Positions 32,354 to 42,434 of a DNA stretch of 64,000 bases are shown one piece after another. The position numbers and the translations under genes were made by a program. The notes under the pieces are model-generated. The model did not search any database. It was not told where the DNA came from and saw nothing but the letters and a program-made list of their open reading frames with translations. The stretch is taken from the NCBI GenBank assembly GCA_964490725.1, contig CAZBDU010000021.1, forward strand, positions 1-64,000, written 5' to 3'. This DNA is from CAZBDU01 sp964490725. Its GTDB lineage: Bacteria; Spirochaetota; Spirochaetia; SZUA-6; DRHE01. Each line of letters opens with the position of its first letter. The first letter of the stretch is position 1.

Positions 32354-34515
32354 GCCCGACGCCGGCCGGGCGCCTCCGGCGCCCCGACCGGGCCCTCTGC
32401 GGCGAGCTGGCGGTCGTAGGTGCGGCGGTCCCGGAACTCCACCTGCTTGCCCGGGTTCCACTGATCCACCGGGCGCAGGTACCCCACCGAGCGGGACCAC
32501 ACCTCACAGGCTGCCCCGCACTGGGGACAACGTTCCTGCTCGCCCCGCAGATACCCGTGGGCCTCGCAGACGCTGAAGGTGGGAGTCACGGTGAAGTAGG
32601 GCAGGTGGAAGTTGGCGGCGATGGTGCGGACCAGGTTCCGGGTGGATTCCACCGAGGGCATGCGCTCGCCGATGAAGCAGTGCAGGACCGTGCCCCCTGT
32701 GTAGCGGCTCTGCAGCCGGTCCTGGAGGCGCAGCGCCGTGAACACGTCGTCGGTGAAGTCCACCGGCAGCTGCGTGCTGTTGGTGTAGTAGGGGGCGTGC
32801 TCCCGGCTGCCGTTGCCGCCCCGCTGGCTGTAGATCTTGATCTGGGGAAACTGTTCCCTGTCGAGCCTGGCAAGCCGGTAGCTGGTGCCCTCCGCCGGAG
32901 TGGCCTCCAGGTTGAAGATCTGCCCTTTTTCTTCCTGGTAGTCAGCCAGGCGGGCGCGCATCAAGTCCAGCACCTTGACGGTGAAGGCGATCCCCGCTTC
33001 CGCACTGGTGTCCAGGCCCGAGAGGTTCCAGAGCGCGTCGTTCATGCCGATGATGCCGATGGTGGAGAAGTGGTTCTTCCAGTACTCGCCGAATCCGCTC
33101 TTGATGTTGCGCAGGTAGAAGCGGCTGTAGGGATACAGCCCCCGCTCGGTGAAGCGCTCCAGCACCTCCCGCTTGATGGTCAGGCTCTCCCGGGCCAGGT
33201 CCATGCGCTCGGCCAGGATGCGGAAGAACTCCTCCTCGCTTCCGGCCTGATGGCCGATGCGCGGCAGATTGATGGTCACCACCCCCACCGAGCCGGTAAG
33301 GGGGTTGGAGCCGAACAGGCCGCCGCCGCGCTTGCGCAGCTCGCGCTTGTCCAGGCGCAGCCGGCAGCACATGCTGCGCACGTCGTCCGGTTTCAGGTCG
33401 GAGTTCACGAAGTTGGAGAAATAGGGGATCCCGTACTTGGCGGTCATCTCCCAGATGGGCCGATACTCCGGCTTCTCCCAGGGAAAGTCCCGGGTGATGT
33501 TGTAGGTGGGGATGGGAAAGGTGAAGGGCCGGCCGCTGGCGTCGCCCGCCAGCATCGTCTCGGCAAAGGCCCGGTTGAACATGTCCATCTCTCCCTGGAA
33601 CTCCCCGTAGGTCCGCTCCAAAGGCTTTCCGGCCACGATGGCCGCCTGATCCTTCAGGTACTCCGGCACGGACAGATCCAGGGTGATGTTCGTGAACGGG
33701 GTCTGGAAGCCCACCCGGGTGGGCACGTTCATGTTGAAGAGGAATTTCTGTACGGATTGCCGCACCTCGTGATAGTCCAACCCGTCCTCGGCGATGAAGG
33801 GCGCAAGGTAGGTGTCGAAGCTGGAGAAGGCCTGGGCGCCGGCGGCCTCTCCCTGCAGGGTGTACAGGAAATTCACCACCTGCATCAGCGCCACGTCGAA
33901 GTGGTGGGCGGGGTTGCTTTCGATCTTGCCCCGCACCCCCCGGAAGCCTTCCAGAAGCAGGTCCTGCAGGTCCCAGCCCACGCAGTAGGGCCCCAGGGTT
34001 CCCAGGTCGTGGATGTGGAAATCTCCCCGGAGGTGAGCCTCCCGGATCTCCCGGGGATAGATGCTGTTCAGCCAGTAGTTGCTGATCACCTTCTGGGTGA
34101 TGTGGACGTTCAGACCCTGGAGGGAGTAGGTCATGTTGCTGTTCTCCCTGACCCTCCAGTCCATCTCGTCCAGATAGTCGTCCACGATGGCGATGTCCCG
34201 CAGCAGGCGGCTCACCTGGCGGATGTTCTTGTGCTGTTCCCGGTAGAGGATGTAGGCCTTGGCGGTCTTGGCGTGCCCGTTCTCGATGAGCACCTTCTCC
34301 ACGATGTCCTGGACGTGCTCGACCGTGGGGATGCCGCCCCCTGCGTACCTGCGCCGCAGGATCCTCACCACCTGGGTGGAAAGCTCCTCGGCCTTCCCCC
34401 GGTCCCGGCCGCCTACCGCCTGGGCGGCCGCCCAGAGAGCGGATGTGATCTTCTGTTCATCGAAGGGAACAACCTCTCCGCCCCGCTTGCGGATAGATTC
34501 CACGGCACCTAACAT
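32350..34515 (-). CDS. nrdD: Anaerobic ribonucleoside-triphosphate reductase (class III)
   Basis: Oxygen-sensitive glycyl-radical enzyme making deoxynucleotides under anaerobic conditions. 721 residues. N-terminal ATP-cone (VVPFDEQKITSALWAAAQA to about residue 95) for allosteric control; catalytic barrel; C-terminal zinc site with cysteines in FSVCEAHG and RCPQCGAACE; glycyl-radical loop WSRSVGYLRPV with Gly678. Follows nrdR by 42 nt. Its presence argues for life without oxygen at least part of the time. Confidence 0.97.
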   Translation of the reverse strand: MLGAVESIRKRGGEVVPFDEQKITSALWAAAQAVGGRDRGKAEELSTQVVRILRRRYAGGGIPTVEHVQDIVEKVLIENGHAKTAKAYILYREQHKNIRQVSRLLRDIAIVDDYLDEMDWRVRENSNMTYSLQGLNVHITQKVISNYWLNSIYPREIREAHLRGDFHIHDLGTLGPYCVGWDLQDLLLEGFRGVRGKIESNPAHHFDVALMQVVNFLYTLQGEAAGAQAFSSFDTYLAPFIAEDGLDYHEVRQSVQKFLFNMNVPTRVGFQTPFTNITLDLSVPEYLKDQAAIVAGKPLERTYGEFQGEMDMFNRAFAETMLAGDASGRPFTFPIPTYNITRDFPWEKPEYRPIWEMTAKYGIPYFSNFVNSDLKPDDVRSMCCRLRLDKRELRKRGGGLFGSNPLTGSVGVVTINLPRIGHQAGSEEEFFRILAERMDLARESLTIKREVLERFTERGLYPYSRFYLRNIKSGFGEYWKNHFSTIGIIGMNDALWNLSGLDTSAEAGIAFTVKVLDLMRARLADYQEEKGQIFNLEATPAEGTSYRLARLDREQFPQIKIYSQRGGNGSREHAPYYTNSTQLPVDFTDDVFTALRLQDRLQSRYTGGTVLHCFIGERMPSVESTRNLVRTIAANFHLPYFTVTPTFSVCEAHGYLRGEQERCPQCGAACEVWSRSVGYLRPVDQWNPGKQVEFRDRRTYDRQLAAEGPVGAPEAPGRRRA

Positions 34516-34557
34516 AGTTCCCCTCCCAGCCGGACTAGTCGAACCCTTTGAGGCAGT

Positions 34558-35013
34558 TCAGACCGATTTCTTCAAGGTCTTAAGCTCTCTCTCGAAAGAC
34601 TTAAGGTCCGTAAACTCCCTGTACACCGAGGCGAAGCGGATGTAGGCCACCTTGTCCAGCTTCCGCAACCGCTCCATGACCAGCTCGCCGATGGCCGCGG
34701 CCGGCACCTCCCGGCCCTCGTAGCTCCACAGCTCCGCCTCGATCTCTCCGGCGATCCGCTCGATCTCCTCCCGGGATATGGGTCGCTTCTCGCACGCCTT
34801 CAGCAGCCCCGACAGCAGCTTCTCGCGGTCGAAGCTCTCACGCCTTCCGTCCTTCTTGATCACCCAGAAGCCGATCATCTCGATGCGTTCGTAGGTGGAG
34901 AACCGCCTGCCGCAGGCCAGGCACTCCCGCCGCCTGCGGATGGTCCCCAGCTCCTCCTGGTTGCGCTTGTCCACGACCCGGGTCTTGGAATTGGAGCAGT
35001 AGGGACACTTCAT
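34558..35013 (-). CDS. nrdR: Transcriptional repressor NrdR
   Basis: 151 residues, full length. N-terminal zinc ribbon MKCPYCS ... ECLACGRRFST (C3, C6, C31, C34) for DNA binding, then an ATP-cone (VIKKDGRRESFDREKLLSGL) that senses ATP/dATP. Represses ribonucleotide reductase genes when dATP is plentiful. It heads its own nrd operon here and two NrdR boxes lie at the promoter, so it is autoregulated. ATG chosen to begin at MKCPYC. Confidence 0.97.
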   Translation of the reverse strand: MKCPYCSNSKTRVVDKRNQEELGTIRRRRECLACGRRFSTYERIEMIGFWVIKKDGRRESFDREKLLSGLLKACEKRPISREEIERIAGEIEAELWSYEGREVPAAAIGELVMERLRKLDKVAYIRFASVYREFTDLKSFERELKTLKKSV

Positions 35014-35045
35014 GGCCGCCCACCGGACGCTGGCACCACCTCGAT

Positions 35046-35094
35046 CCACAAGATATTGTGGTTCCATTATAGTGCGAAACACAAGATATGCAAG
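35046..35094 (-). promoter_or_regulatory. Pair of NrdR boxes at the nrd promoter
   Basis: Box 1 CCACAAGATATTGTGG (35046-35061) is nearly palindromic. Box 2 ACACAAGATATGCAAG (35079-35094) shares its left half. The offset of 33 bp is about three helical turns, as in known NrdR regulons (consensus like ACACWATATATWGTGT). Box 2 covers the -35 and box 1 lies just after the -10, a layout suited to repression. Confidence 0.85.
35066..35093 (-). promoter_or_regulatory. Promoter of nrdR-nrdD-nrdG
   Basis: Minus strand TTGCAT (35088-35093), 16-bp spacer, consensus TATAAT (35066-35071), 52 nt before the nrdR ATG. Confidence 0.75.
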
Positions 35095-35215
35095 AGCCGG
35101 CTACGGCATTTCTCCGACAATTTCGTCCGCCTCGGCCGGTGTCGGGGCGGCCCGCTTTCTGGAGGGCCGAACCTGCAGCGGGAGAAAGCTGCGGGCCCGG
35201 CGGCGACGCGCCCCC

Positions 35216-36451
35216 TCAGTATAGAAGCTCCGCCCCCTTGCCCTGCTGGATGAGGGGAACGTAGGTCTCCAGCTCCTGGTCCACCTTCGGGTCCGTCAGG
35301 TCGATGGTCCGGCCCCGCTCGTGGGCCATGTAGGCGGCCATCACCAGGCGGATCGTCTCCACGCCGAAGCTCCAATCAAAGGCGGCGTCCCGCCCCTGCG
35401 AGAAGGCCCGCACCATGTCCCGGTTCTCGTCGGTGTACCCGTAGATGTCAGCCTCGTTGTAGTGCACCGCGATCAACCCCCGGCTGGCCGTGGACTTCTC
35501 CATGGCCATCTCCGCGTCGGCGATGCTCCGAGCCGCCTCGTCCCCTACGAACACCGTCAGCGGCGACCGCAGGGTGTTGAACTCGAAGGAGTATCCCGGC
35601 CCCAGACCTTCCATCAGCAGCCTCAAGCCCACCATGTCGAACATCCAGGAGTTGGTGAACTGGGCCACCGCCTCCTCTCCGGTCTGCGGATTGCGGTAGC
35701 GGATGCTGCCGGTGGCGAAGTCCTCCGCCGGGGCCTTGGCGTAGTCGATTCCGAACCGGTCCTGGAGTTGCTTGCGGTACCGGGGCCGGCCCCACTTGAG
35801 GAGAGCCAGGTTGGCCTCCACCGAGACCGGCTCCAGGTACAGCGGGTCCCTGTCCGGCGGCGTGAGCAGGTAGCGGCCCACCGCGATGCTGTGGCAGCCC
35901 ATGTCGCTGAGCACCCCTCCCCCCTGGCGCACCGGGTCCCAGAACCAGGCCTCGTGGGGTCCGGAGTGCTCCTCCGCCGAGCGCACCAGGGTCATGCCCC
36001 CCATCGTCCTCTGCACGGGGGCCAGCTGGGCCCGCCCGCTCTGCACCGGTCCCATGTACACCTGATTCTCGAAGTAGGCGGTGGCCAGATCCGCCTCCCG
36101 GGCCAGCTCCACCAGACGGCGCGCCTCCCGGACGTTGCGGGCCAGGGGTTTCTCGCAGATCACCCCCTTCAGGGCGGCGCCGCCCTTCGCCGCGGCAACG
36201 ATCTCCTCCATGATCTCCACGCGGACGGTGTTGGGTGCGTACAGAGCCAGCACGTCCACCTGCTGTGCCATCTCCCGAACGCTGCCGAAGATCCTGGCCT
36301 CCCCCAGGCCGTTGTCCCGGCAGTACCGGGCCAGAGGTTCCGCCCTGCCGCGCTTCAGGATGCCCGCCACCTCCACGCCCCGCACCTGGAGCATGGCCCG
36401 GGCCTGAAAGCCGGCGATAAAGCCGGCGCCGATCATTCCTATTCTCAACAT
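35216..36451 (-). CDS. Gfo/Idh/MocA-family oxidoreductase
   Basis: 411 residues. N-terminal Rossmann start MLRIGMIGAGFIAGFQARAM binds NAD(P); ICEKPLARN carries the catalytic-region EKP lysine motif of the family; the C-terminal alpha/beta domain follows (RQGGGVLSDMGCHSIAVGR, with D and H at the active-site positions). These enzymes oxidise or epimerise sugars, inositols or derivatives; the substrate is open. GGGAGG lies before the ATG. Divergent from mgtC. It could belong to the sugar-use functions seen elsewhere in the window. Confidence 0.88.
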   Translation of the reverse strand: MLRIGMIGAGFIAGFQARAMLQVRGVEVAGILKRGRAEPLARYCRDNGLGEARIFGSVREMAQQVDVLALYAPNTVRVEIMEEIVAAAKGGAALKGVICEKPLARNVREARRLVELAREADLATAYFENQVYMGPVQSGRAQLAPVQRTMGGMTLVRSAEEHSGPHEAWFWDPVRQGGGVLSDMGCHSIAVGRYLLTPPDRDPLYLEPVSVEANLALLKWGRPRYRKQLQDRFGIDYAKAPAEDFATGSIRYRNPQTGEEAVAQFTNSWMFDMVGLRLLMEGLGPGYSFEFNTLRSPLTVFVGDEAARSIADAEMAMEKSTASRGLIAVHYNEADIYGYTDENRDMVRAFSQGRDAAFDWSFGVETIRLVMAAYMAHERGRTIDLTDPKVDQELETYVPLIQQGKGAELLY

Positions 36452-36552
36452 GGCGTACCTCCCGGGACCATTCAAGCGTATCCCCGCTAGCCTGTCCAGC
36501 GTCTCCGGCGCGCCTGGCCGCCGTGAACCCCTGCTGCCCGCGGAGCCCGCCC

Positions 36553-36582
36553 TTCCCACGGGCGGCCGGTTTCCGCTATCCT
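36553..36582 (+). promoter_or_regulatory. Promoter of mgtC, leaderless type
   Basis: TTCCCA (36553-36558), 18-bp spacer, TATCCT (36577-36582), 7 nt before the ATG, no Shine-Dalgarno sequence. Confidence 0.5.
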
Positions 36583-36589
36583 GTCGGAC

Positions 36590-37306
36590 ATGCTCACGCT
36601 GTCGGTCTTCCCGGACGCGTTCACCGGCAACTTCATGATCCGCCTGCTGGCGGCGGCCTTGCTGGGCGCGGCCATCGGCTTCGAACGGGACATCCACGGA
36701 CGGGCCGCGGGGCTGCGCACACACATCCTGCTCAGCCTGGGGGCGGCGGCGTTCATGATCATCTCCCAGGAGGTGGCGCTGCGCTACGCAGGGGAGGAGG
36801 GCGAGTCCGTGCTGAGGGCGGATCCAGGCCGCATCGCCGCCCAGATCATCACGGGGATCGGCTTTCTCGGCGCCGGGGCCATCATCAAGGAGGGATTTTC
36901 CGTTCGCGGGCTGACCACCGCGGCCTGCGTGTGGCTCTCCGCGGGAATCGGCATGGCCGCCGGGGCGGGCCTGTTCGAGATAGCCCTGGTGGTGACGCTC
37001 CTGGGTCTGGTGACGCTGGTGCTGCTGAACATCCTGGAGCGCTACTACGCCAAGGACTCCTACCGCGTCCTGGAGATCGTCACCTCCAACGAGGACGACC
37101 TGTCCCTGCTCATCCAGACGGTGAAGCGCCCCCGTGTGAAGATCCTGTATCTGGATTTCGAGCGGGACTACGAGCACAGGCGCATGCGGGTGGTCTTCAA
37201 CATCCGCCTGTTCCACAAAGGGGTCACCGACAAGCTCAGCCACGGGATCGTCCACGATCTGGAGCTGACCGGAAAGACCTTCCACAGCATCAAGTGGTGG
37301 CACTAG
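36590..37306 (+). CDS. mgtC: MgtC/SapB family membrane protein
   Basis: 238 residues: four to five membrane segments with family motifs IGFERDIHGRAAGLRTH and TGIGFLGAGAIIKEG, then a cytoplasmic C-terminal ACT-like domain (residues ~155-238, VLEIVTSNEDDLSLL). Members influence Mg2+ homeostasis and, in pathogens, survival in macrophages through ATP synthase or membrane-potential effects. The exact role in this organism is unknown. It is followed closely by the immunophilin gene. Confidence 0.9.
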   Translation: MLTLSVFPDAFTGNFMIRLLAAALLGAAIGFERDIHGRAAGLRTHILLSLGAAAFMIISQEVALRYAGEEGESVLRADPGRIAAQIITGIGFLGAGAIIKEGFSVRGLTTAACVWLSAGIGMAAGAGLFEIALVVTLLGLVTLVLLNILERYYAKDSYRVLEIVTSNEDDLSLLIQTVKRPRVKILYLDFERDYEHRRMRVVFNIRLFHKGVTDKLSHGIVHDLELTGKTFHSIKWWH

Positions 37307-37344
37307 CGGAGGACCGCGTGAGACACGACCGTAGAGGATTCACC

Positions 37345-38358
<1,014 letters not shown>

Positions 38359-38447
38359 AGGCGCGCGCTGCGGGGCTGCGGCTCCCCGGCCCGACGCTCC
38401 TCCACCGCCCCGGCGGCCGCGGCTGGCGATCCCGCGCCGCCTCCCGG

Positions 38448-39206
38448 CTACCAGGTGGGGTACAGGTGCGGGACCCGGTCCCGGTATCTCTCAATGTACT
38501 CCCGGTTGTACTCGTCTCCGCCGGGCACGTTGTTGCTCAGCCAGACTTGCGGCTTGTGGCCGCGGTCGGCGATCCCCCGGGCCGTCTGGCTCATGAGCCA
38601 GTTCATCACGAAGACGGTGGCGATGGTGGCCGTGGAGGTGAGACGCACGTCGCATTCGGGTATCTCCAGCACCGCATCCAGGAGCGGCACGTGGTTGTCG
38701 ATGGCCACGTCGGCGACCTCGTTCAGGTTCTTCCCTGAAGGGTGCCGGTGCTCCCAGTCCGCGGGGATCTCGGAGGCGAAGCCGTGGGAGTTCACGGTGA
38801 TCAGGGTGATCCCCAGGCGCTTTGCCTCCAGGGCCGTGTCGATGCCGGCGGAGGTGACGCCGTAGAAGTTCACCACGATGAGGGGGTCCCCCGGGCGAAG
38901 ATTGTAGTAGCTCAGGATGTACTTGCCCGTTCCCGGAAGGCGCGTCATGGTGGGGTGCGAGTTGGTGACGTTCATCCCGGGAGGAAAGATGGCGCTGACC
39001 TGCACCAGTCCGCCCGCCCGGTAGAATATGTCCATGGCCGGGATGGCCGAGTGCCCTCCGGCGCCGAATACGTAGATCAACCGGTCCTCCACCACGGCGT
39101 CCGCCAGGATGGAGGCCGCTTTCTCCACCCTTTCCCGTTCCTCCCGCATGATCTGCTGCAGTATCTCCTCGATCTTCCGGTAGTACTGGCCGATGAGGTC
39201 GTTCAC
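38448..39206 (-). CDS. SIS-domain protein (UPF0309-like)
   Basis: 252 residues. The SIS (sugar isomerase) fold is seen in IYVFGAGGHSAIPAMDIFYR, GDPLIVVNFYGVTSAG and ITLITVNSHGFASEIP. SIS proteins bind phosphosugars and act as isomerases or regulators. The GTG start overlaps the FucU stop (GTGA), so it is translated together with the fucose genes and may isomerise or sense a phosphorylated intermediate. Length and pattern fit UPF0309, whose biochemistry is not established. Confidence 0.82.
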   Translation of the reverse strand: MNDLIGQYYRKIEEILQQIMREERERVEKAASILADAVVEDRLIYVFGAGGHSAIPAMDIFYRAGGLVQVSAIFPPGMNVTNSHPTMTRLPGTGKYILSYYNLRPGDPLIVVNFYGVTSAGIDTALEAKRLGITLITVNSHGFASEIPADWEHRHPSGKNLNEVADVAIDNHVPLLDAVLEIPECDVRLTSTATIATVFVMNWLMSQTARGIADRGHKPQVWLSNNVPGGDEYNREYIERYRDRVPHLYPTW

Positions 39207-39643
39207 GTCGTCTCCTCCACGAGCACGCCCTTCTTGAGGATGATGTTGGCGTACAGCGCCCGTTCGCCGGAGGCCAGCACCGCGTAGGCCCGCCCGGCGC
39301 GCTCGTAGAAGGCAAAGCGTTCCACCATCTCGAAGCCGGCGAACCCCGGCTGGTGCCGGTCGATGATCCGCCGGTACTCCTCCCAGATCACCGGCAGGGT
39401 GCCCTCCCCCGGGTCCGCCGCCATGAGCGCGACGGGACGCTCCACGAAGGTGTCCAGGGGCAGAAGCTTCAGGATGGCCTCCAGAAGCTCCGGCACCCCG
39501 TGACCGTCGGCGCGCAGGAGCCGCCGCGCGGTGGATGCGGCCGGGAAATTGCCGTCGGCGATCACCAGCTCGTCGCCGTGGCCCATCTCCATCAACACCT
39601 TGAGCAGCTCCGGCGAGAGGATCGCAGGGATTCCTTTCAGCAT
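39203..39643 (-). CDS. fucU: L-fucose mutarotase
   Basis: Interconverts alpha and beta L-fucose (RbsD/FucU family). 146 residues, close to E. coli FucU (140). Family start MLKGIPAILSPELLKVLMEMGHGDELVIADGN contains the catalytic His region HGDELVIADGNFPA; conserved Tyr/Asn in YANIILKKG near the end. The start overlaps the fucI stop by 7 nt, so the two are coupled. Confidence 0.93.
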   Translation of the reverse strand: MLKGIPAILSPELLKVLMEMGHGDELVIADGNFPAASTARRLLRADGHGVPELLEAILKLLPLDTFVERPVALMAADPGEGTLPVIWEEYRRIIDRHQPGFAGFEMVERFAFYERAGRAYAVLASGERALYANIILKKGVLVEETT

Positions 39644-41439
39644 GGCCGCCACCCGTACAGGGGGCCGAAGGCGGCGCAGGCCCGGTAGTCCGAGCCTTCC
39701 GCATCCATGCCGAAGGCAGCCCAGGCGCTGGGGCGGAACGGCGGACCCTCCACGTTGTGCATGCACACGGGGATGCGCAGCAGCGAGGCCAGGCTGATCA
39801 GGTCGGCTCCGATGTGGCCGCAGCTGATGGCCCCGTGGTTGGCGCCCCAGCTCGCCATCACACTGTACACGTCCGTGAAGGCGCCCCTGCCGGTGAGCCG
39901 CGGCGCGAACCAGGTGGTGGGCCAGGTAGGGTTGGTGCGGCGGTCCAGGGTATCGTGGACCTTCTCCGGGATCTCCACGGTGAAGCCCTCCGCGATCTGC
40001 AGCACCGGCCCCAGCCCCCGGACCAGGTTGATCCGCGACATGGTCACCTCCATCCCGCCGCGGGTCAGGAAGTCCGTGGAGTAGCCCCCGCCGCGGAAGT
40101 ACCCCAGGTCCGCGGGGCGCCAGAGCACCGCCTTCAGGCACTCCTGGGCATCCTGGGGGCTCACCTCCCAGTGCGGCTTGATCACCGGGCGGCCGCTGCG
40201 GCTCTGCCGGCCGGTGCCGTCCAGAGCGGTGGGACCCGAGTTGATCAGGTGGATGATTCCGCCCTCCGCCATGCCGGTGGGCTCTACTCCGGTGACGCGC
40301 CGGATGGCCTCGGGGCTCCAGTAGGTCCGCACGTCCGAGAAGATCTGCGCCGTGCCGGTCAGGAGAAACCCCAGGAGCATCGCCGCCCCGTTCAGGCTGT
40401 CGTTCTCCGTGGCCACGATGTAAGGCTCCCTGATCCCGTTCCAGTCGAAGGAGGAGTTCAGGATCGCCTCCATGAAGTCGCCGTTGGGGAAGTGATCCGT
40501 CCACTGCCTCTGCCCCTGGAAGCCGCCGGCGATGGCGTTGTGCCCCAGCGCCTCCTCCCCGTAGCCCAGCTCCTGAAGGCGGGGGTTTCCCACCATCAGG
40601 TCCCGGGCGATCAGGGCCATCTGCACCGACAGCTCCCAATCCCGGTCCTTCTGCTCCCGGCTGCGCTGCTTCTCCGGGGGGTTCTCGTCCGCCCCCTCCC
40701 GGCAACTCTCCCGCGTCCATGCCACGGCGCGCTGCAGCTCATCTGGATCGTAGATGTGCTCCTCCATGCGCCGGGTGAACTCGCTCATGTCCACGTACTC
40801 GTTGCGCATCCCCAGGTAGCGCTGGAAGAACCCCTCCTCCACGATGGAGCCGGCGATCCCCATGGACACCGAGCCCATGGACAGGTAGCTCCTGCCGCGC
40901 ATGGTGGCCGCCGCCAGCCCCGCGCGGGCGAAGCGCAGGAGCTTCTCCCGCACGTCCTCCGGCACGGAGACGTCCCCGGCGTCCTGCACGTCCCGGCCGT
41001 AGATCCCGAAGGCGGGCAGCCCCTTCTGGTTGTGGGCGGCCAGCACCGCGGCCAGGTAGACAGCCCCGGGGCGCTCGGTGCCGTTGAACCCCCACACCGC
41101 CTTGGGGAGGAGGGGATCCATGTCCATGGTCTCCGAGCCGTAGCACCAGCAGGGGCTCACCGTCAGGGACACTCCCACCCCCTCCCGTGCGAACTTCTCG
41201 GCGGCCATGGCCGCCTCCGCCACCCCGCCGATGGCCCGATCGGCGATCACGCACTCCACCGGCAGCCCGCAGGGATGGCGCAGACTCTCGGTGATGATGC
41301 GGGCCGCGGTGCGGGCCATCTCCATGGTCTGAGCTTCCAGGCTTTCCCGGACGCCCCCGAGGCGCCCGTCGATGGTGGGGCGGATGCCGATCCTGGGCAG
41401 GGCGCCCTGCAGGCGGTTCCTGGGGGTGTTGACGGTCAT
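39637..41439 (-). CDS. fucI: L-fucose isomerase
   Basis: Converts L-fucose to L-fuculose (also D-arabinose to D-ribulose); Mn2+-dependent, cytoplasmic. 600 residues, the usual length. Characteristic stretches: PRIGIRPTIDGRLGGVRESL, CWCYGSETMD, VWGFNGTERPGAVYLAA, FGIYGRDVQDAGD, FQGQRQWTDHFPNGDF and ENDSLNGAAML with the metal-site Glu/Asp. Good ribosome site (GGAGG). Followed by fucU and a SIS gene. No fuculokinase or aldolase in the window. A TATGAT at 41506-41511 may give it its own promoter. Confidence 0.97.
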   Translation of the reverse strand: MTVNTPRNRLQGALPRIGIRPTIDGRLGGVRESLEAQTMEMARTAARIITESLRHPCGLPVECVIADRAIGGVAEAAMAAEKFAREGVGVSLTVSPCWCYGSETMDMDPLLPKAVWGFNGTERPGAVYLAAVLAAHNQKGLPAFGIYGRDVQDAGDVSVPEDVREKLLRFARAGLAAATMRGRSYLSMGSVSMGIAGSIVEEGFFQRYLGMRNEYVDMSEFTRRMEEHIYDPDELQRAVAWTRESCREGADENPPEKQRSREQKDRDWELSVQMALIARDLMVGNPRLQELGYGEEALGHNAIAGGFQGQRQWTDHFPNGDFMEAILNSSFDWNGIREPYIVATENDSLNGAAMLLGFLLTGTAQIFSDVRTYWSPEAIRRVTGVEPTGMAEGGIIHLINSGPTALDGTGRQSRSGRPVIKPHWEVSPQDAQECLKAVLWRPADLGYFRGGGYSTDFLTRGGMEVTMSRINLVRGLGPVLQIAEGFTVEIPEKVHDTLDRRTNPTWPTTWFAPRLTGRGAFTDVYSVMASWGANHGAISCGHIGADLISLASLLRIPVCMHNVEGPPFRPSAWAAFGMDAEGSDYRACAAFGPLYGWRPC

Positions 41440-41499
41440 GAGCAGGCCTCCTGGGTGTGCTGTTTCGGCGGCTCCAGACCCGGAGGGGAAAGCCGCTAC

Positions 41500-42285
41500 T
41501 CACAAATCATAGTGTTTTTTCACTCGCCGGGCCAGCTCCCCGAGCACTTCGCCGGCGGCGCCGGCAAGCAGCAGGTCCGCCAGCTCGTCCTGCCCGGTGG
41601 GCTGGTTGTTGACGATGGCCAACCTGGCCCCGGCCCGGGCCGCCGCGGCCGGCACCGCCGCGGCGGGGTAGACCTGCAGGGAGCTGCCTACGGCCAGGAA
41701 GAGATCGCACCGGCGGGCCTCCTGGAAGGCGCGGTCGGTCTCCTCCTCGGGCATGGCCTGTCCGAAGGAAATCGTGGCGGGCTTCAGCCAGCCGCCGCAC
41801 TCCTCGCAGCGGGGGCACTCCGGGGCCGGGTGCGTGTCGAAGAAGGGCAGCACCTCCTCCCACTCGTAGCGCCGCCGGCACTCAAGGCAGGCGATGTAGG
41901 CGCCGGAGCCGTGCAGCTCGACGACCCGTTCGGCGGGGATGCCCGCCTTCTGGTGCAGGCCGTCGATGTTCTGGGTGATGACCACCTCGAGCAGCCCGGC
42001 GGCGTGCAGCCGCGCCAGGGCCCGGTGCCCGGCGTTGGGCGCCGCATCGCGCATCTGGGGATAACCCTCGATCTTGCGCCGCCAGTACTCCCGGCGCGAG
42101 GCCGGGCCCGCGAGAAACTCGGACAGCTCGATAGGGCGCATCTTCTTCCAGATTCCCTGAGGGCCGCGGAAGTCGGGGATACCGCTTTCGGTCGAGATGC
42201 CGGCGCCGGTGAAGGCCACGGTGTAGCGGCTGTCCACCACCCAGGCGGCGAGCTCGGCGATCTGGGCTTCCAGCTGCGGGTTCAC
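41500..42285 (-). CDS. Sir2-family NAD-dependent deacylase (sirtuin)
   Basis: 261 residues. NAD-binding FTGAGISTESGIPDFRG, TQNIDGLHQ, catalytic His in VVELHG (H125), zinc cysteines C133/C136 and C157/C160, and GSSLQVYPAA. It removes acyl groups from lysines using NAD+. GTG chosen because the -10 of a TTGACG-17 promoter ends 9 nt before it and VNPQLEAQIAELA is the natural family start. Sixty nt before fucI, so it may head the fucose operon. A diverged second sirtuin, now a remnant, lies at the other end of the neighbouring island. Confidence 0.93.
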   Translation of the reverse strand: MNPQLEAQIAELAAWVVDSRYTVAFTGAGISTESGIPDFRGPQGIWKKMRPIELSEFLAGPASRREYWRRKIEGYPQMRDAAPNAGHRALARLHAAGLLEVVITQNIDGLHQKAGIPAERVVELHGSGAYIACLECRRRYEWEEVLPFFDTHPAPECPRCEECGGWLKPATISFGQAMPEEETDRAFQEARRCDLFLAVGSSLQVYPAAAVPAAAARAGARLAIVNNQPTGQDELADLLLAGAAGEVLGELARRVKKHYDL

Positions 42286-42294
42286 GGTCCCCTC

Positions 42295-42323
42295 ACTATT
42301 GCTGGCTGTCCGGCGGGCGTCAA
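42295..42323 (-). promoter_or_regulatory. Promoter of the sirtuin gene
   Basis: Minus strand TTGACG (42318-42323), 17-bp spacer, AATAGT (42295-42300), 9 nt before the GTG; a GAGGGG lies between. Confidence 0.5.
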
Positions 42324-42434
42324 GCCTCGGGCCGCGGGAGGCAGCTTCCCTTTGTGGCATTCCATCCAGAGATGAGCTAATATCGGAGGTAAGCAAAACT
42401 GTGGAGCTCAAGGTAGGCAGAGGAGAATCGGAGC

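Noticed and set aside
36452..37303. N-terminal extension of the Gfo/Idh gene to 695 codons
   Set aside because: The extra part is antisense to mgtC and not protein-like; MLRIGMIGAG is a perfect Rossmann start with GGGAGG before it.
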